Assembly (NCBI GenBank): GCA_000231825.2
Contig: JH720317.1
Span: 842,233-906,232 of the forward strand
Origin: Tetrahymena elliotti 4EA
Taxonomy: Eukaryota > Ciliophora > Oligohymenophorea > Hymenostomatida > Tetrahymenidae
DNA length: 64,000 bases
Direction of reading: 5' to 3'
The stretch's first letter is position 1, and every line of letters begins with the position of its first letter. The position numbers were made by a program, and so were the translations under genes. This document shows, one piece after another, positions 50,797-62,172 of this stretch. The notes beneath the pieces were generated by a model. It was not told the origin of the DNA. It did no database searches and saw only the letters and a program-made list of their open reading frames with translations.

Positions 50797-51316
50797 AAAC
50801 TAACTCTATTTATTTAATATCAATCTTATTACATAAATGAAACAGAAATTATTTTAAATTATTTTTTTAATTAAAATTTGCCATTTTATATTTAAAATTA
50901 CTGTATATCGTATTGATTGAGATGGATTAAATTTTAAATAAAGAAAATAATCTTTATTATGAATGTAAAATTATTAGATAAAGGAATAATAATTTAAAAA
51001 TTTAAAAATAACAAAATTTTAATTATGTTTGTTAACTCAAAATAATAAGATGATTAGAGAAATAAAAACTCGTATAAATAAAATTATCTGATCAGTTTAG
51101 GAAGTTTAGTTTTGAGGGTGGGGTATTTTAGTATTATTTAGATGATCTTTATTGAAAATAAAAAGTTTTTTTTCTTGTGGTAAATAAATTAGATTTTTAT
51201 TTTATTTATTATTATTCTTTTATCTTATTTATCATCATTAAAATTTTGAAAATTAAAAAAATTGATTTATAGATTGGATCAAAATACATTAAATAAATTT
51301 CAAAGATTTAAAGAAA
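50797..51316. other. Spacer between family A copies 2 and 3
   Basis: The last 220 bp (from about 51095, GGTGGGGTATTTTAGTATTATT..) match the upstream flank of copy 2 (about 49010). They include the TTTTTCTTGTGG block, the ATCATTAAAATTTTG block and the AAAGAAAATGTA start context. This is probably the shared promoter. Confidence 0.7.
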
Positions 51317-52822
51317 ATGTATTAGTAAAAATTACTCTTTTGGTGCTCATTCTTCTATTATCTAGTTAACATCTACAGTATCTTTGTTGCTGTGCTGCTC
51401 TATTTACAAGGCAGGGATTTTAATATTGCTTATTTTATCACATTTTTTTGCTTTTTTGGTATTGATAAAGTTACTATAATCTTCATATTGGTTTAATATG
51501 GAGAAGGAAGCACTTTATTATCAATTTGTGATATTTTCCAGATTGGTTTCATTTATATTTTTTTTGAAGATAAATTCGATAGTTATGATATAAAGATTTT
51601 TCTAAAAAATAAGCTGTTTAGTAGAATTATTCCCTAAATTATCATGGAATTTTATTTCTTTTGCTTTCATAATAATGATAATCCATAAAGTGTATAGATA
51701 GAGACTTTGTTTACTTTTGTATTATTCTTAGTCCTCTTTTGCTGTATCATGCATGTTATTAAAGTCTATGATGAATATTAATATTCTCGCTTTAGCTAGA
51801 AAATTTACAATTTTAAAGATAAGGCATTTATTTTTTGTAAGTTTTTCTTAACTTAATTGCCATATTATTTATCCATCTGCGCTTTTACATTTTATGAAGA
51901 TAAACTTGGAATTAATCTAAGTTGGTATAATGTTGTTCTTGCTTTATTAACAATTATAGGATATTTAATTTATAAAAGTCCATCATCTAATGATTTTTCT
52001 CAGTTTATCTATAACTACATTCTCTTCAACGGAGTAAGACTTAATCACTTTGATTTTGATAACTAAACATCAGGTACATCTAAGTACTTATCAATAGCAA
52101 CTTATATTAATCAAATGATAAGAGTTATACTTTTGTCACTCTTTAGCTCAGATGATATCATAGAAAATTCAGATAGTAATAAGGCATAGCAAATACTAAT
52201 TTACATGACATTAGCTCTTAGTTTTCTTTAATTCATTTTTCTGTTTTAAGATAATTATTATATGCTATTTAAAATATTAGAAATAAACATTCATTCTGAA
52301 CATGATATTCCTGAAGCCAATAAAAAACTAAGAAACAAAAAATTCCAAAAAATAGAAGTAATAATTTACAAAAAAAGTAATAATAATAATTAAGGCTTAT
52401 TCCAACATTTGATAGTGAGTTCCCTTGAGAAAGAAATATTAAATTTTGTAGAGCTAATTACAAAATGCGAAAAATCTAAGAGTTTTTTTCGTATTTACTT
52501 ACTAGAATTGCCACATTATTTTGCTGATTTTAAATTTTAAATCTTAACAAAATTAGAAAATATTCATTACAATTTGTATTCTTTTCTAACTGAAAATTTA
52601 CAAAAAAATTCATGTTTAGAAATACTTAAACAAAGAATTAAAAACGGATTCTTATTCAGCAAAATTAATACAAATTTATCTGAAAATAGTTTTAATTATT
52701 AATTATAATAGAATCATTAAAGATGTTTCTATTTACAGATCACATTATTTGATAAATTAATTTCACCAAATATGCAATTTTAACCTTCTTAAGTTCTTTA
52801 TGATCTATATTAAGAATATTGA
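51317..52822 (+). CDS. Multi-pass membrane protein, family A copy 3
   Basis: An intact single-exon frame of 501 residues in direct tandem with copy 2. All membrane segments are kept. It lacks about seven residues after MEFYFFCF, where copies 1 and 2 have a short LKDI/LKGI-type loop. It differs around the AYFITFFCFFGIDKVTIIFI segment. The cytoplasmic-type C-terminal domain and the terminal LISPNMQFQPSQVLYDLYQEY are conserved. The copy shows no TGA or frameshift, so it is likely functional. The intergenic distance to copy 2 is 520 bp, the tightest in the array. Confidence 0.88.
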
Positions 52823-53377
52823 AAACTAACCTTATTTATTTAATATCAATCTTATTACATAAAATTTGTTAATTAAATTTAATTTTTAAATTTTAAACAA
52901 CAATCATAAAAAAATTTTCTAAATTAAAAAAATATCCTCTTAAAAAAGTAAAACGCTCACTAATACTTTAATCAATTTCCCATCAAAATGTGCAACCAAT
53001 TAGAGAGAGACATTACATAAGTAATAAAGTTTATTTCATAATAAGAACCAACTTAATTAACCACCATGGATCCATAATTTATTATGGGCACTATTACTTA
53101 CTGACTAAAGGAATCTAAAACTAAGAGTTGAATGAATATTGCAAAAACTGAAGGAAAATTTTCCAATAATTTGTTTTAGAAGTAAAAACCAAATATTTAT
53201 TTTTATTTAAATAGTTCATGAAATTATTGGTATATTTATTTAAATTTGTCGGATTTTTCATTTTTTAAAGATAATTAAATATATTTAATAACAAAAAGAA
53301 GAGATCATGAGTAAAAATAAATTATTTGATAATTTTAATAAAAAACAAAGCGGTAAGAAGTATGCTTAATATAGAGT
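52823..53377. other. Spacer before the transposon remnants
   Basis: About 0.55 kb AT-rich sequence. Only the first 40 bp match the 3' flank of copy 2 (CCTTATTTATTTAATATCAATCTTATTACATAAA). No gene is seen. Confidence 0.5.
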
Positions 53378-54066
53378 GTCTGTAACAATATTTGACACAC
53401 ACATAAAAATATTAATATATTTTTAGCAGATCTCAATATTTTATTTTTTCTCCTTTTGATTTGATAATATCTTTGCATCTACTCTCCCAATTTCAAATAT
53501 AAGAAATACATTGAGCAGGCGTTATTGAGTTCTAATGCTTTTTAATTGATTTTATTAAGTAATTATGGTGTAAGGAAATCTTCTGATAATTACAGCTTTA
53601 ACCAAGCCCAAAGGTTTTCAATTGGATTCAGATCTGGTGAATAATATAGCCAATCTGAAATCCTTTATTCATCAGACAGAGGTGGAAAAATTTGAATTGG
53701 GCTATACTAAAATCCATTTACTTTTAAGAATCTACCAATAGAAGAATCAGACTCCTATATTTTTAGATATTTTTTATTATTTTGATGGAAAAATAAACTC
53801 TTTTTGTAACAAACAACCTTATTTTTGCTTGTTGTAGTTTGAAATGGCTTTTATTATTCATGAATATCTCCTTTTTCTGTGATCTAGTGACTAATCCTTC
53901 ATAATTTTTGCTAAATATATATCTATAAACAGTTTCGAGATTTAAAATTTTCTTTTTAACCTCCAATATCTACAATAGTAGTAATGCCAGTTTATTATTA
54001 TAACACCAACACTTTTTGTGCATTAGTTAATGTTCTGTTTAACTCAACTACATTTACTCTTTTCAT
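53378..54066 (-). pseudogene. Degenerate Tc1/mariner (IS630-type) transposase
   Basis: The decisive segment is SDWLYYSPDLNPIENLWAWL at about 53600-53660, the hallmark of the second catalytic Asp region (SPDLNPIEN) of Tc1/mariner/IS630 DDE transposases. Upstream an N-terminal helix-turn-helix-like part remains (LNRTLTNAQKVLVL and TGITTIVDIG). At least two frameshifts break the frame. The part with the first and usual intermediate Asp residues is deleted or unrecognisable, so no active enzyme can be made. The left boundary reads TA then TAGAGTGTCTGTAACAATATTTGACAC (from 53372), which looks like a terminal repeat end, but I found no inverted partner on the right. The element seems to have landed in or beside the hAT remnant. 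Confidence 0.85.
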
Positions 54067-54199
54067 ATGAAAATAATTAGTTTCATATTTTCATCAAAAT
54101 CTATTGAATTTCTAACTTTAACTAATTTAATTTTGGTTTTTCTTTTTTAAATGATAAATAGCCTATTTAAAATTAATAAAAAAGAAATTATACTAAAGT

Positions 54200-55130
54200 T
54201 AAAGATTAAATATTAACATGGGTTCCCATTTATTATCCGAACTAACTTTTTTTAAATCATTCTTAATCAAATAAGATCCAAGAAGATATGAAGCAATTTA
54301 AGTGACTTTCTCTTTTAGTTCATAGAAAATGATATCTTCAGGATTATCATTTAGTGTTGAATAAAGTTATTTAATTGATGATTAAAGCATGGAATGTTGA
54401 TTGATTTCAGAAATTCATTGATTGCATTTATTTGGTTTCTCCCTTAATCAGTAGAGGCAAATTTAAATTAGAAATCATGATAATTTACATTAAAATCTTT
54501 AAAAGCATCAACAATTAATTTACTAGTATTCTCTTCAGTATGAGAATAGCTTGTTTAATTAGTAGTTAGCAGATATTAATGTAAATTAAATTGATTATTA
54601 ATAAAATGCAAGGTTAATGTAAAATAACTTTCATTATTTACAGATTTTCAGTAATCATAACTATAAGAAATGGATTTATAAGTCTTTAATATATTCCTAA
54701 ACTTGAGATTTTGCTTCTTTTTACAAATTTAGCCAGTATCTCTAAAGTACTAAGAAGAAAGAATTATATATTGAGGTTCTAGAGTCTTTACAAATTCTTA
54801 AAATCCATCACCGAGAACAATACCATCATAGGCTTTCATATCTTTTGCTATAAATTTTGCTAGGCTTTTATTAATGAGCTCTATTTTATTCTTTGGTAAT
54901 TATTAAAATGATTACATAATATTTTATTATACTTGTGATTTGCATTTTTAAAGCATTTATTTATTCTCTAATGGATGATTATTTTGAATATGATAATTCA
55001 AATGAAATGTGGAAGTATTTATGCTAAAAGAATCTTTGCATTTTTAGACAATACATTTTATTTTTTCTGTTTCAATTTTCATGTAAGTCCATACTTATGA
55101 ACTACCAGGTTTTCTTTTCATACAGATCAT
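54200..55130 (-). pseudogene. Degenerate BED-finger hAT transposase
   Basis: It starts with a BED-type zinc finger: QVWTYMKIETEKIKCIVQKC, then HLNYHIQNNH (Cys-x4-Cys and His-x4-His in the family's arrangement). Next comes the hAT core: FIAKDMKAYDGIVLGDGFQE, then VNNESYFTLTLHFINNQFNL, then ASTDQGRNQINAINEFLK followed by IPCFNHQLN, where hAT enzymes have their second catalytic Asp and the CxAHxLN. An in-frame TGA (54648-54650) sits where the family has the conserved Trp of its DxW.S motif. A frameshift follows the HQLN block, and a KWEPML remnant (like RWNSxxxML) ends it. The C-terminal dimerisation domain is missing. This is an inactive fragment. Confidence 0.85.
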
Positions 55131-55189
55131 AGTTTTGATTTGTTATTATTGAAAATACTTCTATATTCATTTTAATCAAAATCTTTCTT

Positions 55190-55822
55190 TTTATATCCTA
55201 TAGACCAAGAGGATTTGAATTTAAATGAGGATAGAAATTAATATTTGTAATAGACAGTATTTTCAATAGAAACCAGATCGAAAAACTAATTGATGATAGA
55301 CTATTTTTAAATTAAAAATATTGAATTGATCGAATTTATAGGATTTGGGGAGGCTACAGTAGCGATCAGATCATTTTTAATGAACAATTTACCACATTCA
55401 AATAATGAGATCAAACAAATGGCCATGAAAGATGTAAAAAAAGTACCTGGTATTCTATAATAAATTATTGAAAAATAAATAGGGTGGTATTTTTATCAAA
55501 ATATTTTAAGAGATAAAATACTCATTATTTCTCTAATTAAAGCAACATTAACAAATTAAATAACATAGATTGGAATCAATTTAAAAAAATTGATATTCAT
55601 TAAATATAGACAAAGTATCTCTCTTTTACATTAAAGGTAAAAGGAACCTTGGAATTTTAAGGAAAAAAGAAAATAGAAATTATTAAACCTAATGGTTCTT
55701 ATAAACGAGCTAAAAAAGATGAGTTTTTACCAACTTCATTTACCTAAAAGTAAAAGGGATATTAAATTACAAAATAGTTATAAAAAATAATGTATTATTA
55801 CTTATAGTAATCAGTTGATATG
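55190..55822 (+). CDS. Unidentified open frame beside the transposon remnants
   Basis: A frame of about 210 codons without TGA and without a clear starting ATG. The clearest coding-looking part is IEFIGFGEATVAIRSFLMNN followed by MAMKDVKKVPGI and later a Lys/Leu-rich helical region. No domain is recognised. It may be a piece of another mobile element or an exon of a decayed gene. Position next to the hAT relic but on the other strand suggests it is not part of that gene. Confidence 0.25.
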
Positions 55823-57339
55823 ATAACAATACAAATGTTAGTATTTAGTATGGAATTTTTTTTTCTTAAAGTATCGAGTATAGGAATAATTTTGAAATTT
55901 TATCTGGATACTTTTAGATAATAATTATGAGATTTTTAACTTTTAATGGATAAATTATGTACAAATTAAATGAAAAATTGCTTTTAGTTCTCTTAATAAA
56001 ATTTCATATTATAAATTAATCTTTATATTTTTCGAAGGAATTAGAAATAAAATTGGAAGAAGTTTAGTTTCATCAGTAAAGAAAGTACTTTTTCAATTGG
56101 TTCTAGTGTAAAGAATTAAATAGAACTTAAAAGTTTATATCAACAATAAATTATTCATCAAAAATATATTTACACTAAAGATTGAATTTAGAACTTATTA
56201 TTTATGTTTAAGAGTCAAGACTCTCTATTATTGAAGATACCTAAATTTATTGGCAAAAAAATTAAAATAAATAAATATCCTGTCTTATCTCTACCCTGAT
56301 TTATAAAATGATAAAATATAGATGAATTTCTTTCTAATAGATATTTTTTTTGGTTATTCTCTGATTTATTGCACCATCCAGATTTAGAGTAAATCTACAA
56401 AATTGAAATGAATTAATTAATAAGTAATTACTGATCAAATATCAATAAACTCTTGATAGTTTATTCTGAAGAAATTGAAGAACTTTTAAAAAATAAAAGA
56501 ATAGAATACACAAGAAGAGATGTTAACAATCTTAAATGAACTTAGTATTGAATCTAGCATTGATGAAAAATAATAAACAAATGAAATAATTACTGAAGAG
56601 ATTAAGCATAACTTTTTTAATTAAATTAAAAATTCTAAACTTAAAATAAATTATTAAAATCTAATCAAAATTAAATTAATGTGAAATTATATTAAATTAG
56701 TTTAAATAAATTTAAAGATAAAAATTAATCTTTTCTTATTTCAAGAATACTTGAAAATTTACTTTATACCATTATTATTTGTAAATTTTTCATAAAATCA
56801 ATCCAAACCAAGGTCTTGTAATTAATTTTTTTCACATAAAAATTATGTGATAAAGAGGTATATTAATGTCTATATAAATAGTTTATGCTAGAACGCATTT
56901 AATCAAAACCTTGTTTAAAAATTTTAATTTTTGTAAAATTTTCTATTAAATAAAATCAAGACGAAGAATTAATTGAAGAATCATATATTTATCTCACTTA
57001 AAAAAAATTTATTCCTACCTTGTATTACTGTAAATGGTTAAAAATAAAATAATTTAAAATAAAGTGATTTTTTTTTAACTTTTTTAAGAATTAATTTTCA
57101 TAAAAAGTTGATCAAAATAAATAATAGTTTCAAAATATTATCACTTTTTTAGATATCAAAGTAATTATAATTTTAAGATGAACAATGAACTTTAAATATT
57201 TAGCAAAAAGGAATTTTTTTGAAGAGTAAAATCAATTTGAAATTAATGTCATTCTGATGCTACTTTAAGAAGTGTGATTTTTAATCAAAGTCATCAAAAA
57301 ATAAAATTGAGAAAGAATTTAATATAATCTTTTTTAGGT
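55823..57339. other. AT-rich region with eroded frames
   Basis: About 1.5 kb. A plus-strand fragment at about 56321-56455 (NRYFFWLFSDLLHHPDLEQI and following) is protein-like but stops soon. From about 56800 on, the sequence belongs to copy 1 of the 3.9 kb duplication. Confidence 0.4.
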
Positions 57340-57850
57340 TTTATTTTCTCAATTATTTATTTAAATATCTTCTTATTTCTGATCATCTAAATTTTGTTAT
57401 AAAAAATTTAATCTGATCAGACCAACTAATTTCAAAGGTTTCAATAAAATGCCTCAGTAAAGAATACTTTATATATATAGGTGTTGTAGGGTTTTAATTT
57501 GTTTAAATTCGCTATGAATTGTATTTACAATATGAAAGCTTTAAATAATTCTTTTCAAATAAGAAATTATTAATATTAATCATAACATAAATGATATTAA
57601 AAGTTTACTATCAAAAATACTATTAAACAGTAAATTATTTACTTTATTTAAATGATATCATTTGATAGCTATGTCATTATTTTTTTTTTCTATTTTTCTA
57701 TTGAGAAATTTGTAAAATTGTTTGAATTAAATAATAGTAATGAATGTGGAAATTAGATTAATGAAGTTTTTTTATTCAAATTTACAAAAAAATAGGTGGG
57801 AGGGGATAAAATAAATTACAAAAATCTTTGCAACCATCAGCAAGTGATTT
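57340..57850 (+). pseudogene. Family A relic: flanks retained, gene deleted
   Basis: The upstream flank (TTTCTGATCAT.TAAATTTTG block, then AAGGTTTCAATAAAATGCC at the former start) is followed after only about 200 bp by the family A 3' flank (TCTATTTTTCTATTGAGAAA.., cf. after copy 1). The coding part is gone. It lies about 310 bp upstream of the second Cys-rich gene and matches the relic at 61490-61880. Confidence 0.65.
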
Positions 57851-58163
57851 AAGTTTTTACATTGAGGTATTTGTTCAATAAATATTATTTAAAACCCAAC
57901 TCATTATTATTAACATGTTTAGATTTATTAAAATGTATTAAATCAAATTTTGTTTCCTTGGTTATTTTATTCAAATTTTTTGAAAATTAAATTCAAAATT
58001 ATCTATCAAAAGTACTATAAAAGAAACTATCAAGGAGGTATTAATTAATAAGTCTATTTAAATTTATTTTTTTATATAAGTACTAAAATTAATTTTTTAT
58101 AAAAATTACATATAAATTTATTTTCTTTAATTTTATTTCTAATAATTTTGATACTTAAGTTAA

Positions 58164-58436
58164 TCAAAATGGGCACCATCCAGAAAAGCAACCACTAGAA
58201 CCTTAACAAACATGTGAAGGAGGTTAACAATTTGCTTAAGTCACAACAGCATCATTTTCTTTTTGTAATTACTCACAAACTTCATAGGTTCTGCATCCAC
58301 TGAAACAGAATTCAAGCTCACCTTAGCATTAGTACTGTTTCTTTAAGTTCTAGGTATTTTTAAAGCTAGTAAAAGCATAAAAAGCAACAGTAGCAATAAC
58401 TACTAAAGTTATTAACTTTTTGGCCAAGTTATTCAT
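58164..58436 (-). CDS. Secreted-type eight-cysteine miniprotein, family C copy 2
   Basis: An intact frame of 90 residues. The first 29 residues are identical to those of copy 3 (hydrophobic core ITLVVIATVAFYAFTSF), a signal peptide or anchor. The mature part has cysteines at 37, 44, 48, 54, 70, 77, 83 and 88, with the shared blocks CFSGCRTYEVCEQLQ and QANCQPPSHVC, and ends SGWCPF then TGA. Six of its Gln are encoded by TAA or TAG, so it is read with the ciliate code. The final six residues differ from those of copy 3, which has an added acidic-Gly tail. Confidence 0.88.
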
Positions 58437-61400
58437 ATCTATTATATTTGTTTACTTCAATATTTTTTAATTAATAATTTATTTTAACTATTTATTCTGT
58501 TTTCATTATAGTTATTTAATCATATAAATAGATTAATAAAAGAATTTAACTGTAATATAGGGAACACATAATGTTGATACCTTTTATAATATTCAATTAA
58601 TAAATCCTTTAATTATTATGATTTCTCAATAACCCAAAAATCAATAGATATTTAAAGATAGTCCTAGTAAATTTAGCTAAGAGAAAAATCTACATATAAA
58701 TAAAACTTAAATTTCATTGTTTTATAAATAAGCTAATTACTTAATTTAAAAAGATAATAGATATTGGATTTATTTATTTTTTTAATCAGATTTTTATGAA
58801 AGAATTATATAATGATGAAATCATTTTAAAAAGTAGTTTTAAGAGAAAGTAAATTTGATTATTATTAGATTACAAAATTAAAATTTTATTATTATGACTT
58901 TCTTTTTATTGTTTTTTTAGTGATTCATATAAATTTAAAAGTATCAAATTGCGAAAAAAAATAAATTTATTAAATATTTAAAGCTAATTTTTATTGATTT
59001 TTATTTATAAAAATAAAATATTATTAAACTTTTAAGATATTTTATCTTGATTTTATATATTTAAAAATATTAAATAGAAAATGCATTAATTTTTTGATCA
59101 AATCAAAGCTTCAAAATTAATTTAATATTTTAGAAATAGATATTTTTGTGGAGATAAATTTTCTTTGTAAAAATATAGCTGTTCACTGTATTTTATTTTG
59201 CTAAAACAGCAAAGGTAGGTTAAATTTAAAATATACCTGGTTACAACAGCAGTTATTCACAATTTACAAAATTAATTTTAATAAGCTAAATTAAAGAAAA
59301 TATTCTGAATCAAGCAACACATTGTACAAAGATTTTTATTTTATATTGGGGAATAGAAAAAAAAATTTCTAAAAAATAAGAAATTTATTTATGTGCTTCA
59401 GAAATATGTAAATGTAAAATTAATAGAAATCTAATTAGGATAGATGCATAAACAAATATTACATATTCTGATAATAATTCTTATTGATTGGTTGCTTAAT
59501 AATTGTAAATATGTAAGTAATTTAACAACAAATAAAAAAAATTAATTATAAAATGAATGATATCACAATAATAATTGAAAAATTAATTTAGTTTGTCGTT
59601 TTATTGGATACTACAATTATTTCAAAATTGTAAAATTAAAATAACTAGCCTTCTTGCTTTTTTTGTTTATTTTAAAATTTATGAGAATCTTTCACCAATT
59701 GTATTGTAACTTTTAATAAAAAAATCATTAAAATACATTTTTAATAAAGAAATATTTTAAGAAAGAAAAAAGATTAAAATTTGGTTTATATTTAAAAACA
59801 GTAAATAAAACAAATGAGCCCAATATCAAGCTAACAAAAATTAATAAGCTACTCAATAATTAAATCTTCAAAAATGTTTAATTAATGTTTTTACTAGAGG
59901 CATAAGTAAAGTCAAAGTTTAGAGAATAGAACACTTTTATGCTATCTTTTAACGTTTATACGCCCATTAGGCAAATTCCCTTTTAAAAATTATAAAAATA
60001 AATATTGAAGAAAGAAACATTCAAAGAATGAATGAATTATAAAATATTAATTAAATTTAAAAAAAAGATAATATTAATAAGTCTAGTTAATATAAATTTA
60101 ACCTAAATTAATTCTGTTGCTCGGTTATTATTTATTAAAAAATTATATATTAATATTGGAATACTATTTTTACTCTAAGAAAAGAATCAAATTTATGAGA
60201 TTAGAACATTTTGCTAAGTCAGATCTTAATTCTTTTACTCCCATGTCACTAATATTATTCTTCCTTTTAAAAAATGATAAAAATAAAGAATTAAATAAGC
60301 ATTTAAAAATTTTTTTAAAAAGTAGCAATTTTTTTCAAAACAACACATAAAAATTATTGAGTCAAACTAATATCAAAAAACCAACCCAAGTTATTTATTC
60401 AATTTAAAATAACTTATTTTTCAAAAGTACCTGATTAATAAATATAATATTTTTACACAAGGAAAAGAGTTCAAATTTAGAGATTATAGCATTTTGCTAA
60501 ACTTGATCATAATTCTTATGTGCTTGCTCCACCAATATTATTTTTGCTTTGAAAAAAATTATTAAAGTTAACATTAAATAAAAATAATAAAATAATTAAA
60601 TTTAAAATTGTAATTAAACATTATGAGCAAAAATATCAAGTTAAAATAAATTCATCTTGCTAATTTCTTTCTTATAAAATTTAATAAAAAACATATTATT
60701 TATTTATTTTAAAAAATTCATTTTACAAACCACCCCCTCCCCCCAGGGTTCCTGTTAGGAAGAAAAACCTTTGACTTGTAATTAATTTTTTCTCTTACAA
60801 ATTAAGTGAAAAAGAGTTATTAGGGTATATAAATAGTTTATGTTAGAATATCTACTGAGTTCAGTATAAGGCTTTAAAATATATCCATAATAAATATTTA
60901 AATCTTTCTCTGCGAAAAAAGAATCAGATAATATTTAATTGAAACCTTATTTAAAAATATTAATTTTTGTACAATAAAATAATTATTTATTTATTTTAGT
61001 TAATAAAAATATTTGAATTTTCTATCAATTCAATGAAACAATGATATTATATATCCAGACAACTTAAAAAAAATTATTTCTACCTTTTATTGCTAAAAAA
61101 TTAAAAAGAAAGTGATTTTTTTTTACTTTTGTTTATGATTAATTTTCATAAAAAGTTGATAAAAAATAGATAATCGTTTCAAAATATTATCACTTTTTTA
61201 GATAATCAAGGTAATTATCTATTTAAGATGGAGAATGAATCTTACATATTTAGCAAGAAGGAATATTTATGAGAGTAAAAAATCAATTTTAATTAACTTC
61301 TTAGATTTAAAAAAACATTTTTTTTAGTAAGAATAAATCAAGTAAAAATCTTACTATCTTAAACCAATTATTTCTTTAATAAAATTTTTGCATGAAATAA

Positions 61401-61489
61401 TATGAAATTAATTTCACTTAAATATGCGTGATTTTTAATCAAAGTTATCAATAAGTAAAGTTGTGAAAGAATTTAATTTAATCTTTTAA
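58437..61489. other. Repeated spacer of the 3.9 kb duplication
   Basis: About 3 kb with no intact gene. It contains the shared flank of the Cys-rich genes (58437-59640), a family of short motif repeats (59900-60500, listed separately), a C-rich run near 60728-60745 and the junction of the tandem duplication near 60740. Confidence 0.6.
59900..60500. repeat. Dispersed short motif, three copies here and one at 63830
   Basis: The motif AAAGTxxAAATTTAGAGATTAxAxCATTTT, with small changes, occurs near 59905, 60182, 60460 and 63830. The copies at 60182 and 60460 are followed by a shared TGCTAA..CTTGATCxTAATTCTTxTG block and a CCACTAATATTATTxTTxCTTT block, so the unit there is about 280 bp. Confidence 0.65.
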
Positions 61490-61880
61490 TTATTAGGTTT
61501 TTCTAAATTATTATTTAAATATTTTCTTGTTTCTGATCATTCAAATTTTTTTATAGTTAGTCTTCTTCAATTATTTAAATTAAAGTTATAATACTGAGAG
61601 CTTTAAATAATTCTTTTGAAAGAAGAAATTATTAATATTCATCATAACATAAATGATATTCAAAGTTTACTATTAAAGAGTATATTGACTTTATTTAAAT
61701 GATATCATCTTTATTGCTTAAAATATTTTTTTTGTTTATTATTTTATTTCTCTTTTTCTATTTAGAAATTGGACAGCTCATTTGAATTAAATAATAATAT
61801 TGAATTCAACAAATTATATTAATGAAGCTCATTTATTCAAATTTATTTTCATAAGCTAATAAACAAAATTATATATATAT
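61490..61880 (+). pseudogene. Family A relic in duplication copy 2
   Basis: The same structure as 57340-57850: the upstream flank (TTTCTGATCATTCAAATTTTT) runs after a short remnant into the 3' flank (CTTTTTCTATTTAGAAATTGG, then AATTAAATAATA). No coding sequence remains. Confidence 0.6.
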
Positions 61881-61881
61881 A

Positions 61882-61922
61882 TGTATAGTACCCGAGGGTA
61901 CTGCCTTTTTCAAGGCTATACA
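61882..61922. repeat. 41 bp three-way-junction hairpin element
   Basis: The outer arms TGTATAG (61882-61888) and CTATACA (61916-61922) pair perfectly. They enclose two hairpins: TACCC-GA-GGGTA (61889-61900) and GCCTT-TTTC-AAGGC (61903-61916, sharing its last base with the outer arm). It sits in an (AT)n tract and has no counterpart in duplication copy 1. Confidence 0.75.
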
Positions 61923-62172
61923 CTGAAATTTTAGATATTAAGTTTTTACATTGAAGTATTTGAAAATAAATGCTATTTAAAACCCAACTCATTTTATTAA
62001 CATGTTTAGATTAAAAACTATCTATCAAAAGTACCATAAAAGAAAATATCAAATAGGTAAAATTAATAAGTCTATTTAAATTTATTTTTTTTAAAGAAAT
62101 ACTAAAATAAATTTTTTAAAAAAATTATATATAAATTTATTTTCAAATAATTTTAATTTAAGCATGCTTAAG

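Larger units (their letters stand above)
56800..60020. repeat. Tandem duplication, copy 1 (period about 3.9-4.0 kb)
   Basis: Collinear with 60760 to the end of the window. Landmarks pair at similar offsets: CTTGTAATTAATTTTTT 56817 and 60775; the CACTTTTTTAGAT block 57143 and 61190; the Cys-rich gene 58164 and 62173; ATATCAAGCTAACA 59824 and 63750. Small insertions and deletions vary the offset between about 3.93 and 4.05 kb. Each copy holds a family A relic and one Cys-rich gene. Confidence 0.85.

Noticed and set aside
53763..53966. Short minus-strand frame
   Set aside because: It is the middle segment of the broken Tc1-type transposase, not an independent gene.
60728..60745. C-rich run (CCACCCCCTCCCCCC) that could be telomeric
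   Set aside because: It is not a repeat of the ciliate telomere unit CCCCAA and occurs once. No chromosome-breakage 15-mer was seen in the window either.
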